Of a stretch of 64,000 nucleotides of DNA, positions 34,168 through 42,401 are shown in pieces (the first letter of the stretch is position 1; each line of letters opens with the position of its first letter). This DNA is from Paraburkholderia sp. BCC1884 (GTDB lineage Bacteria > Pseudomonadota > Gammaproteobacteria > Burkholderiales > Burkholderiaceae): assembly GCF_900996225.1 (NCBI RefSeq), contig NZ_CAAJGL010000101.1:372001-436000 (forward strand). The letters are read 5' to 3'. Position numbers and translations under genes: made by a program. Below the pieces are notes generated by a model. The model searched no databases and was not told the DNA's origin. It was given only the letters and a program-made list of their open reading frames with translations.

Positions 34168-34319
34168 GCGCCGGCGGTGTGAAAAAACGCTTCGGCGTCC
34201 CACCTGCAGCATCATTTTCACGATCGCGTAAAATAAGCGCCTTTCGTTGTCGACCACCCGGTTGCGGCCGGGTCGTCATCCGTCACACATCTGTCATTCA
34301 CGTCGAGCAGCGTTCTCCT

Positions 34320-34889
34320 ATGACTATCAAATCCGACAAGTGGATCCGGCGCATGGCCGCGTCGCACAACATGATCGAGCCGTTTGCGCCCGATCAGGTT
34401 CGCGTCTCCGAAGACGGCCGGAAGATTGTCAGTTACGGCACGTCGAGCTACGGCTACGACATCCGCTGCGCCGACGAATTCAAGATCTTCACGAATATCA
34501 ACTCGACCATCGTCGATCCGAAGAACTTCGACGAGAAGTCGTTTGTCGACTTCAAGGGCGACGTCTGCATCATCCCGCCGAATTCGTTCGCGCTGGCCCG
34601 CACGGTCGAGTATTTCCGCATTCCGCGCAGCGTCCTGACCGTCTGTCTGGGCAAGTCCACGTATGCGCGCTGCGGGATCATCGTCAACGTGACGCCGTTC
34701 GAGCCGGAATGGGAAGGGCACGTCACGCTCGAATTCTCGAATACGACACCTTTGCCTGCGAAAATTTACGCGAACGAAGGCGTCGCCCAAGTGCTGTTTT
34801 TCGAAAGCGACGAAATTTGTGAGACGTCGTACGCGGATCGCGGCGGCAAATATCAAGGTCAGCACGGCGTCACGTTGCCCAGGACGTGA
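34320..34889 (+). CDS. dcd: dCTP deaminase
   Basis: Deaminates dCTP to dUTP in thymidylate supply. The 189-residue trimeric-type protein has MTIKSDKWIRRMA, the SYGTSSYGYDIR substrate loop near residues 40-51, CLGKSTYARCGI with the active-site Ser/Arg, and TPFEPEWEGHVTLEFSN with the catalytic Glu. ATG 34320 matches the family start. The next gene, a basic amino-acid decarboxylase, follows after 87 bases and may be independently expressed. Confidence 0.96.
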   Translation: MTIKSDKWIRRMAASHNMIEPFAPDQVRVSEDGRKIVSYGTSSYGYDIRCADEFKIFTNINSTIVDPKNFDEKSFVDFKGDVCIIPPNSFALARTVEYFRIPRSVLTVCLGKSTYARCGIIVNVTPFEPEWEGHVTLEFSNTTPLPAKIYANEGVAQVLFFESDEICETSYADRGGKYQGQHGVTLPRT

Positions 34890-34976
34890 CGGCGGCAGCG
34901 CACTGACCCACCAGCTATACCGGGTGACCGCTGCAATTGACAGAATGCAGCGGTCGTTCTTTTTGGAGAATCGCCC

Positions 34977-37262
34977 ATGAAGTTTCGTTTCCCCGTCGTC
35001 ATCATCGACGAAGATTTCCGCTCCGAGAACATCTCGGGTTCCGGCATCCGCGCGCTCGCCGAAGCAATCGAGAAAGAGGGCGCGGAAGTACTCGGGTTGA
35101 CGAGCTATGGCGATCTGACCTCGTTCGCGCAGCAGTCGAGCCGCGCCTCGTGCTTCATCCTCTCGATCGACGACGATGAACTGCTGCCGTACGTCGACAA
35201 CGTGGTGGTCGAAGGCGAGACGCCGGAGCTGGCTGCGGCGATCGTCGCACTGCGCGGATTCGTGAACGAAGTGCGCCGCCGCAACGCCGATATTCCGATC
35301 TTCCTGTACGGCGAAACGCGTACCTCGCGCCACTTGCCGAACGACATCCTGCGCGAACTGCACGGCTTCATCCACATGTTCGAGGACACGCCGGAGTTCG
35401 TCGCGCGCCACATCATCCGCGAGACCAAGGTGTATCTGGATTCGCTCGCGCCGCCGTTCTTCAAGGAACTGGTGCAGTACGCGGACGAAGGCTCGTACTC
35501 GTGGCACTGTCCGGGGCATTCGGGCGGCGTGGCGTTTTTGAAGAGCCCGCTTGGTCAGATGTTCCACCAGTTCTTCGGCGAGAACATGCTGCGCGCCGAC
35601 GTCTGCAATGCCGTGGACGAACTCGGTCAGCTGCTCGATCACACGGGCCCGGTTGCCGCTTCCGAGCGCAACGCCGCGCGCATCTTCAGCGCCGACCACG
35701 TGTTCTTCGTGACCAACGGCACGTCCACGTCGAACAAGATCGTCTGGCACGGCACGGTGGCGCCGGGCGACATCGTGCTGGTGGACCGCAACTGCCACAA
35801 GTCGATCCTGCACGCGATCACGATGACCGGCGCGATTCCGGTGTTCCTCACGCCCACGCGCAACAACTTCGGCATCATCGGGCCGATTCCGCGCAGCGAG
35901 TTCGAGCCGGAAAACATCCGCCGGAAGATCGAGGCGAATCCGTTTGCGCGTGAAGCGCTGGCAAAGAATCCGGGCATGAAGCCGCGCATTCTGACCATCA
36001 CGCAAAGCACGTACGACGGCGTGATCTACAACGTCGAGATGATCAAGGAAATGCTCGGCGAGTGGCTCGACACGCTGCACTTCGACGAAGCCTGGCTGCC
36101 GCACGCGGAATTCCACGAGTTCTACCAGGACATGCACGCGATCGGCGCGGGCCGTCCGCGCATCGGCGCGCTGGTGTTCGCCACGCACTCCACGCACAAG
36201 CTGCTGGCCGGCATTTCGCAGGCTTCGCAGATCGTCGTGCAGGATTCGAAGAACAGCCGCTTCGACAAGCATCGCTTCAACGAAGCGTATCTGATGCACA
36301 CGTCGACCAGCCCGCAGTACGCGATCATCGCCTCGTGCGACGTGGCCGCGGCGATGATGGAAGCGCCGGGCGGTCCCGCGCTGGTGGAGGAGTCGATTGC
36401 CGAAGCGCTCGACTTCCGCCGCGCGATGATCAAGGTCGACGCCGAATACGGCGACGACTGGTTCTTCAAGGTGTGGGGTCCGGACACGTTCGCCGAAGAA
36501 GGCATCGGTTCGCGCGAAGACTGGATCCTGCGCCCGAACGACGCGTGGCACGGTTTCGGTCCGCTCGCCGAAGGCTTCAACATGCTCGACCCGATCAAGG
36601 CGACCATCGTCACGCCGGGTCTGGACATGGACGGCGGCTTCGGCGAAACCGGCATTCCGGCCGCGATCGTCACGAAGTATCTGGCCGAGCACGGCATCAT
36701 CGTCGAGAAGACCGGTTTGTACTCGTTCTTCATCATGTTCACGATCGGCATCACGAAGGGTCGTTGGAACTCGATGGTCACCGAACTCCAGCAGTTCAAG
36801 GACGACTACGACAACAACCAGCCGTTGTGGCGCGTGCTGCCTGAGTTCGTTGCGCATCATCCGATGTACGAGCGTGTCGGTCTGCGCGATCTGTGTCAGC
36901 AGATTCACAGCGTCTACCGCGCGAACGACATTGCGCGTTTGACGACCGAGATGTACCTGTCGAGCATGGAGCCGGCGATGAAGCCGTCCGACGCGTTCGC
37001 CAAGCTCGCGCACCGCGAGATCGACCGGGTACCGATCGACGAACTCGAAGGCCGTGTCACGTCGATCCTGTTGACGCCGTATCCGCCGGGCATTCCGCTG
37101 CTGATTCCGGGCGAGCGCTTCAACAGGACCATCGTCAACTATCTGCGTTTCGCGCGCGAGTTCAACGAGCGCTTCCCGGGTTTCCACACGGACATCCACG
37201 GACTCGTCGGCGAAACGATCAACGGGCGCATCGAGTACTTCGTCGATTGCGTGCGCGGCTGA
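34977..37262 (+). CDS. Arginine/lysine/ornithine decarboxylase (Orn/Lys/Arg class I)
   Basis: A 761-residue PLP enzyme of the inducible decarboxylase type. It has an N-terminal response-regulator-like wing domain (residues 1-130), the large PLP domain with WHCPGHSGG near residue 180, VTNGTSTSNKIVWHG, DEAW, and the PLP lysine in ATHSTHKLLAG near residue 405, and a C-terminal domain. Whether it prefers arginine, lysine or ornithine cannot be settled from sequence by eye. Products would serve polyamine supply or acid resistance. No antiporter gene is adjacent, which argues against a classic acid-resistance pair. GGAG lies 8 bases before ATG 34977. Confidence 0.92.
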   Translation: MKFRFPVVIIDEDFRSENISGSGIRALAEAIEKEGAEVLGLTSYGDLTSFAQQSSRASCFILSIDDDELLPYVDNVVVEGETPELAAAIVALRGFVNEVRRRNADIPIFLYGETRTSRHLPNDILRELHGFIHMFEDTPEFVARHIIRETKVYLDSLAPPFFKELVQYADEGSYSWHCPGHSGGVAFLKSPLGQMFHQFFGENMLRADVCNAVDELGQLLDHTGPVAASERNAARIFSADHVFFVTNGTSTSNKIVWHGTVAPGDIVLVDRNCHKSILHAITMTGAIPVFLTPTRNNFGIIGPIPRSEFEPENIRRKIEANPFAREALAKNPGMKPRILTITQSTYDGVIYNVEMIKEMLGEWLDTLHFDEAWLPHAEFHEFYQDMHAIGAGRPRIGALVFATHSTHKLLAGISQASQIVVQDSKNSRFDKHRFNEAYLMHTSTSPQYAIIASCDVAAAMMEAPGGPALVEESIAEALDFRRAMIKVDAEYGDDWFFKVWGPDTFAEEGIGSREDWILRPNDAWHGFGPLAEGFNMLDPIKATIVTPGLDMDGGFGETGIPAAIVTKYLAEHGIIVEKTGLYSFFIMFTIGITKGRWNSMVTELQQFKDDYDNNQPLWRVLPEFVAHHPMYERVGLRDLCQQIHSVYRANDIARLTTEMYLSSMEPAMKPSDAFAKLAHREIDRVPIDELEGRVTSILLTPYPPGIPLLIPGERFNRTIVNYLRFAREFNERFPGFHTDIHGLVGETINGRIEYFVDCVRG

Positions 37263-37264
37263 CG

Positions 37265-37999
37265 ATGCCGATGCGGACGTCTCCGCGCGATACCGGTGGC
37301 TGGCGGCGCGCGGTGTGCGCGCTGGCCCTGGCGGCGTCGGCGGTGATGCTCGGGGCGATGCCACTGGCAGCGCACGCCGAAGTCGCCGCTGCCGATCCGA
37401 TCGACGCGTCCATGCGCTCCTGTCTCGCGCGCAGCGACATGTCGTCGACCACGGGACAGGTGCAGTGCATGGACAACGCGCGGATCGGCTGGAAGAGCGC
37501 GCTGGATAACGCGTGGCAGCAGCTTCAGCCGAAGTTGCCGCCCGCGCGGCGCAAGCAGTGGGAAAAGAGCCAGGCAAGCTGGGAGGCATCACGCGATGCC
37601 GAGAAGCAGTTGTTGAGCGCGGTATTTGCCACGACGCACGGCTCGATGTACATCCTCGCCGAAGCGGACATGCAGTTGCAGCCGGTGCGCGATCGCGCAC
37701 TTGCGCTGCGCGCGGCGGTGGCTCAGGTGAGCGCGGGCGGCGACCCGCCGCGTCGTGTGCGCGCCTGTAAGGCGGACGCGCAATGCGAACACGCGACGTT
37801 CGACTTGAATCGCTATTACCGCCGCTTGCAAGCGAAGATGCCGACGCGCTTGCGGCCGACATTGGTGCGCGCGCAGAAGGCCTGGAACGGCTATCTGGAC
37901 GCCGCCACGCCGCTCATCGACGAGCGCAGCCGCATCGATATCATCGGTGCGCGGGTGGCGACGCTCAAGCGGTTGTCGGAAACCGTCGGCAATAGCTGA
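37265..37999 (+). CDS. Secreted protein with LprI/DUF1311-like cysteine motifs
   Basis: A 244-residue exported protein with a signal peptide (about residues 1-37, ending LAAHA). The mature part holds an LprI (DUF1311)-like unit: SCLARSD, QVQCMDNARIGW, then WEKSQASWEASRD; a second weaker copy has ACKADAQCEHATFDLN and AQKAWNGYLDA. The family includes lysozyme inhibitors, but inhibition here is inferred only. It starts two bases after the decarboxylase stop, so the two are probably cotranscribed. Confidence 0.75.
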   Translation: MPMRTSPRDTGGWRRAVCALALAASAVMLGAMPLAAHAEVAAADPIDASMRSCLARSDMSSTTGQVQCMDNARIGWKSALDNAWQQLQPKLPPARRKQWEKSQASWEASRDAEKQLLSAVFATTHGSMYILAEADMQLQPVRDRALALRAAVAQVSAGGDPPRRVRACKADAQCEHATFDLNRYYRRLQAKMPTRLRPTLVRAQKAWNGYLDAATPLIDERSRIDIIGARVATLKRLSETVGNS

Positions 38000-38057
38000 G
38001 GGGGTTCGGTTGGAGGGCGCGCGCCGGCCGGCGGACGGCGCGACGGGCGTGGCCCGC

Positions 38058-38984
38058 TCAATTCAATACGTAATCCAGATCGTGCGGCTTGGGCGGCTGC
38101 AGGGACGGCTCGCCGAGCAGATCGCGGGTGGCGTCTTCGATCACGGTCGACATCATGTGCAGCGCAAGGTCGTTGTCGTCGATGCCGAAGGGCTCTTCGA
38201 TTTGCGCAGCGATGGCTTCGTGGGCCATGAACGTGTACGCGACGAACACCGAAAACACCGGCGTGAAAATGCCGATGCTGTTTACGAGGCCGAACGGCAG
38301 CGATGCGCAGAAGAAATACACCGTGCGGTGAATCATCACCGAATAGGCGAACGGCAGCGGCGTCGAGACGATGCGCTCGCATCCGCCGATCACCTCCGAT
38401 ATACCATTCAGATTGCGGTCGATGGCGAGCACCGCCATCGGGTCGATTGCGCCTGCTCGAGCTTGACGATTGACCCATTCGCCTAGAAAAAGCATCAAGG
38501 TGGCCGCTTTGTAGCGCGACGTCATGACGCGCTCGAAGAGCGCGGGCGGCAGGCGTTCGGCGAGGTCTTCGCGCGGATCGCTGCAACGCAGCTGATGACG
38601 CAGCGCGTGGGGGACTGCGTTGAGCGCGCCGACAAACTCCATGAGATCTTCTTTCGGGATCTGGCGGATGGGCAGCGTGAGCACTTGACGGGTTAGCGAA
38701 CGCGATCCATTGAGGAGTTGTCCCCACAGTTTGCGGGCTTCCCACCAGCGATCGTAGCTGGCGTTGTTTCGGAAGCCGAGGAACACGGCGAGGGCGATGC
38801 CGATCAGGGAAAAGGGCGCGGTGGTGTTGAGGTTCAGCGAGATCGGCAGTAAGTGGTCGTGCGCCGCCAAGGCGACAATCGCGATGCAGAAGATCAGGGC
38901 GAGCCGCGGGAGCAACTGCGGGAGGACGGAGCCGCGCCAGGCGAGCAGCATGCGGAACCAGTGGGTGTGCGGGCGGATGATCAT
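38058..38984 (-). CDS. Bestrophin-like (UPF0187) membrane channel
   Basis: 308 residues with four hydrophobic segments (about 25-45, 55-75, 200-225, 235-255) and the bestrophin pattern GFRNNASYDRWWEARKLWG near residues 70-88, plus PFAYSVMIHRTVYFF. Bacterial bestrophins form pentameric channels; some conduct cations rather than chloride. Cytoplasmic C terminus. It is convergent with the LprI-like gene and lies next to an inverted-repeat element on its upstream side. Confidence 0.87.
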   Translation of the reverse strand: MIIRPHTHWFRMLLAWRGSVLPQLLPRLALIFCIAIVALAAHDHLLPISLNLNTTAPFSLIGIALAVFLGFRNNASYDRWWEARKLWGQLLNGSRSLTRQVLTLPIRQIPKEDLMEFVGALNAVPHALRHQLRCSDPREDLAERLPPALFERVMTSRYKAATLMLFLGEWVNRQARAGAIDPMAVLAIDRNLNGISEVIGGCERIVSTPLPFAYSVMIHRTVYFFCASLPFGLVNSIGIFTPVFSVFVAYTFMAHEAIAAQIEEPFGIDDNDLALHMMSTVIEDATRDLLGEPSLQPPKPHDLDYVLN

Positions 38985-39060
38985 CGCAGTTTGGGGGCTC
39001 TTTTTTGCCTTCGGCGGGGTGGGGGTGATTTTATCGCTTTTGGTAGGTGGGGGTTTGGTG

Positions 39061-39264
39061 GCCTTTTCTTGAAGTCATGGTGGTCTATTGGCGTTCCCCC
39101 TGTGCGGGGGGGCACTCACTTTCTTTGCCGCCGCAAAGAAAGTAAGCAAAGAAAGCGGACTCACACCGCCAGCCAGGAAGCGGGCCCCCTGGCTCGCAGG
39201 AGGCAGTGGTGCATCTGGAATCCGTGTTCTCGCACATTTGACCTCGGTGACAAAGCCGTCATCC
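39061..39264 (+). repeat. Left arm of a long inverted-repeat element
   Basis: About 204 bp matching the right arm (39374-39577) in reverse complement, with some divergence. Shared blocks include TTGAAGTCATGGTGGTCTAT, CACTCACTTTCTTTGC, AAAGTAAGCAAAGAAAGCGG, CTCACACCGCCAGC and CATCTGGAATCCGTG. Within the arm, TTTCTTTGC-CGCC-GCAAAGAAA is itself a perfect hairpin. No coding gene is present. Confidence 0.92.
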
Positions 39265-39373
39265 ATCCCGCCTCGCGCCTCGCGCGGCGGAGCAGTCGCT
39301 CGAAAAACAGCGGGTTGAGCTTTGTCTGTGAGGTGTTTGAGAACTGGCGGGGGGCGCGCGCAGCGCCGCCGGA

Positions 39374-39577
39374 AGAATGACTGCTGTGTCACGAGCGCGG
39401 AGAGCGCGAGGGCACGGATTCCAGATGAGCCACTATCGTGGCTGTGCGGGGGACCCGCTTATGAGCTGGCGGTGTGAGCCCGCTTTCTTTGCTTACTTTC
39501 TTTGCGGCGGCAAAGAAAGTGAGTGCCGCCCCGCACAGGGGCAACACCAATAGACCACCATGACTTCAAGGAAAGGC
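39374..39577 (-). repeat. Right arm of the long inverted-repeat element
   Basis: Inverted, diverged copy of 39061-39264, separated from it by about 110 bp of G/C-rich, unrecognised sequence (39265-39373). The arm carries the same internal TTTCTTTGC hairpin and ends about 45 bases from the glucokinase-regulator stop codon. The pattern resembles a nonautonomous mobile repeat or two intergenic repeats inserted head to head. Confidence 0.92.
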
Positions 39578-39621
39578 CAACCCACAAAGCCAGCCAGCCC
39601 CCCCTCAAAAAAACCACTCTC

Positions 39622-41538
39622 TCAATCCCGCGCCGAAGAAGCCGCCCCATGACTCAACCAGTCAAGCACAGCGCTAGCATCATCATCAGCGCCTTGCCGC
39701 GCCTTAGCGACCGTCTCGGCCACATCAGCACTCGGCACAGCCCGCCGAATCGCCACCCCGACAGCGAGAATATCAATCATCACCAAATGCAGAATCCGCG
39801 AAATCATCGACAACTGCGACTCGCGAATTTCGATGTGATCGGTCTCCAGCGCCACGGTAGCGCGCTTGGCCAACGGCGTATTACTCGACGTAATCGCGAT
39901 CACCTTGGCACCCGCCTGCATCGCCACGTCCAGCACCCGCAACAACTCCGGCGCACGCCCTGACTTCGACACCGCGACGATCACGTCGCCCTTGCCAAGC
40001 AACGCCGCCGACGCCGCCTGCATATACAGATCGCCATACGCAATGGTAGGAATGCCGAAGCGGAAGAACTTGTAATGCGCATCCTGCGCGACGATGTTCG
40101 AATTGCCCAGTCCATAAAACTCGATACGTCGCGCGCCGTTCAACAGATCGATCGCCCGCTCGACATGCTCGAAGTTCAGATGCTCGCGCAACTGCAAAAT
40201 CGCCGACACGGTGTTGTCCAGCACCTTCGCACCGAAGTCCGTCGCGGTATCGCCCAGATGCACCTGGCTATGACTCACCGGAATCGTGCCGGTCAACCCC
40301 GTCGCCAGCTTCAGCTTGAAATCCGACAAGCCCTGGCAGCCGAGCGAACGGCAGAAACGGATCACCGTCGGCTGGCTCACATCGGCTTTGCGCGCGATAT
40401 CGACGATCGGATCGTTGATGATCGAACGCGGATGATTCAACGCGAGATCGGCCACGCGGCGCTCGGCCGGCGTCAGCGCATCGCGCATCTGGCGAATCCG
40501 CTCGAACACCGCCGACGAACTGCCGCCCGCGCGATTCGACAACTGCTCGGACAGAATCGCCGAGACGCCGAGAAACGCCGGATATTCAGCGGTAATCACA
40601 TACGTCGGCACGTTTTGCAGATACGCTTCGAAGCGACCCTTCGCCTCGAAGCGCTTGCGAAACGACGAGCGCGCAAAGACTTCGCCCAGTCGCGGCACCA
40701 CGCCACCGCCGATATAGATGCCGCCCAACGCGCCCAGCGTCACCGCGATATTGCCCGCGAAGGTGCCGAGAATGCCGCAGAACACATCGATTGCTTCGGC
40801 CGCCAGCGGCTCGCCTTCGAGGCCGCGCTTGACGATCTCGATCGTGTCGACATTCGCCGCGATGCGCTTCTTGTCACGGCCCGCCAACGCGCGATAAATC
40901 ACTTCGAGGCCGGGGCCCGCTGCCACGCGTTCGAACGACACGTGCGACCACTTCTTGCGTGCGTATTGCAGCACGATGTCTTCGCGTTCGTCGGCCGGCG
41001 CGAAGGTGGCATGGCCGCCTTCGCTGCCGAGCGCGATCCAGCGGTCGTCGGCGGGAATCAGGCCGGATACGCCCATGCCGGTGCCCGGACCCAACAGGCC
41101 GATCACGCTGTTCGGACGGCGCGTGCCACCGCCCACCTGCACGCGCTGCGTGTCGGTCAGGCCCGGCAGCGCCATCGCCAGCGCGGTAAAGTCGTTCACC
41201 ACCAGCAGCGTGTCGAAGCCGAGCGCGCGGCGCGTGGCTTCGATCGAAAAGCTCCAGTCGTGATTCGTCATGCTGACCTGGTCGCCGTCGACCGGGTTCG
41301 CAATCGCGATCGCCGCGTGATTCACGCGGCCGATCCTGGTGTCCTTCAAATACTTCTTGATGACTTCAGCCACGCCCGGATAGTCCGCGCAGGGGTACAC
41401 CATCACCGAGCCGATTTCGCCCGGCGAGGTTTCCAGCGCGAAGCGCGCATTGGTGCCACCAATGTCGGCTAGCAGCCTCGGTCCATCGGCGTGCTGGCCC
41501 GCGCCCGGAACAGCCTTAGTTTGCACACCAGTAGACAT
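39622..41538 (-). CDS. glk: Fused glucokinase and RpiR/HexR-type transcriptional regulator
   Basis: 638 residues joining two proteins. Residues 1-335 are glucokinase (ATP-glucose 6-phosphotransferase), with ADIGGTNARFAL at 24-35 and LLGPGTGMGVSG near 148-159. Residues 343-420 are an RpiR helix-turn-helix (DIARKADVSQPTVIRFCRSL), and 465-600 are a SIS sugar-phosphate-binding domain (EFYGLGNSNIVAQD, VAVSKSGRAPELL). The regulator half resembles HexR, which senses the Entner-Doudoroff intermediate KDPG. The fusion is typical of Burkholderia. Its start overlaps the pgl stop by 23 bases, so zwf-pgl-glk form a unit. A HexR-type operator lies upstream of zwf. Confidence 0.94.
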   Translation of the reverse strand: MSTGVQTKAVPGAGQHADGPRLLADIGGTNARFALETSPGEIGSVMVYPCADYPGVAEVIKKYLKDTRIGRVNHAAIAIANPVDGDQVSMTNHDWSFSIEATRRALGFDTLLVVNDFTALAMALPGLTDTQRVQVGGGTRRPNSVIGLLGPGTGMGVSGLIPADDRWIALGSEGGHATFAPADEREDIVLQYARKKWSHVSFERVAAGPGLEVIYRALAGRDKKRIAANVDTIEIVKRGLEGEPLAAEAIDVFCGILGTFAGNIAVTLGALGGIYIGGGVVPRLGEVFARSSFRKRFEAKGRFEAYLQNVPTYVITAEYPAFLGVSAILSEQLSNRAGGSSSAVFERIRQMRDALTPAERRVADLALNHPRSIINDPIVDIARKADVSQPTVIRFCRSLGCQGLSDFKLKLATGLTGTIPVSHSQVHLGDTATDFGAKVLDNTVSAILQLREHLNFEHVERAIDLLNGARRIEFYGLGNSNIVAQDAHYKFFRFGIPTIAYGDLYMQAASAALLGKGDVIVAVSKSGRAPELLRVLDVAMQAGAKVIAITSSNTPLAKRATVALETDHIEIRESQLSMISRILHLVMIDILAVGVAIRRAVPSADVAETVAKARQGADDDASAVLDWLSHGAASSARD

Positions 41539-42220
41539 CGAGTCTCACTCCCTTGTCGTTTGCCAACTGCGAGATGGCATTTTTTTGTAGCGCAGCAGAC
41601 GCGGCGTTCAGCACGTCCATCTTGCGCGGTCCTGCGATCAGCAAAAACAGATGCTTCACTTCTTTCAACGCGGACATCGACCAGCTCACGCGCGCATGCG
41701 GCGCGCTGCCGGGATGCACGGCAACGAAACGCTCGGTCGTGGTGATCGCGTGATCCCATTCGGGCGAATCCGCAAAGATCGACGCCGTGTGACCGTCTTC
41801 GCCCATGCCGAGAATCGCGACGTCCGGCACCACGGCAAAGCGCGGGTCGGCGTTCAGCGCGGCAACGTGCGCGTTCAGTTCCTGCGTGGAATCGACCAGC
41901 GGCCAGAACGCGGCGTTCTGCGCGGCGTTCTGCAACAGTGTGGCGTGTACCAGCTGCGAGTTGCTCGCGCTGTCCGTCTCCGGTACCCAGCGGTCGTCGA
42001 CGAGGGTCACGGCAATGCGCGACCAGTCGAAGGATTGCGTGGACAACGTCTGCAGGAACGGACGCGGACTGCTGCCGCCGGACACCGCAAGCATTGCCGG
42101 GCGCGCGCCAGTAGGCGCGGCCGCCTGAGCGGCAAGCGACGCTTGTAACGCGTCGCCAACCGCTTTCGCCAACGCGTCGGATTGGGCGCGTTGATCGTCG
42201 AAAGCGTGAAGCTGGATCAC
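41516..42220 (-). CDS. pgl: 6-phosphogluconolactonase
   Basis: Hydrolyses 6-phosphogluconolactone, the step after Zwf. The 234 residues follow the Pgl/NagB-like fold: MLAVSGGSSPRPFLQTL near 43-59, VTLVDDRWVPETDSASN, ILGMGEDGHTASIFADSPE, and a late LLIAGPRKMDVL. Length is standard. The end overlaps the glucokinase-regulator start by 23 bases. An upstream gap of 180 bp separates it from zwf. Confidence 0.95.
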   Translation of the reverse strand: MIQLHAFDDQRAQSDALAKAVGDALQASLAAQAAAPTGARPAMLAVSGGSSPRPFLQTLSTQSFDWSRIAVTLVDDRWVPETDSASNSQLVHATLLQNAAQNAAFWPLVDSTQELNAHVAALNADPRFAVVPDVAILGMGEDGHTASIFADSPEWDHAITTTERFVAVHPGSAPHARVSWSMSALKEVKHLFLLIAGPRKMDVLNAASAALQKNAISQLANDKGVRLDVYWCAN

Positions 42221-42401
42221 TTCTCCTCCGTGCTGCTTTTTTGTTGGAGCTGCGGAATCGGCCTTGCTGCTCTCACGCGATGCCTGCAGGCCAGGATGCC
42301 CTGCAGGCGCCTTCGTGATACCGGCGCCATTCCGTTCAGTTCGTCGGTGGGTCTTACCGGCGCCGCGCCGTGTTCGGTGGAATACGGCGCGGCGCCTTCA
42401 A

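Noticed and set aside
39061..39577. The inverted repeat as a CRISPR array or complete insertion sequence
   Set aside because: There are only two inverted arms rather than multiple direct repeats, and no transposase frame between them.
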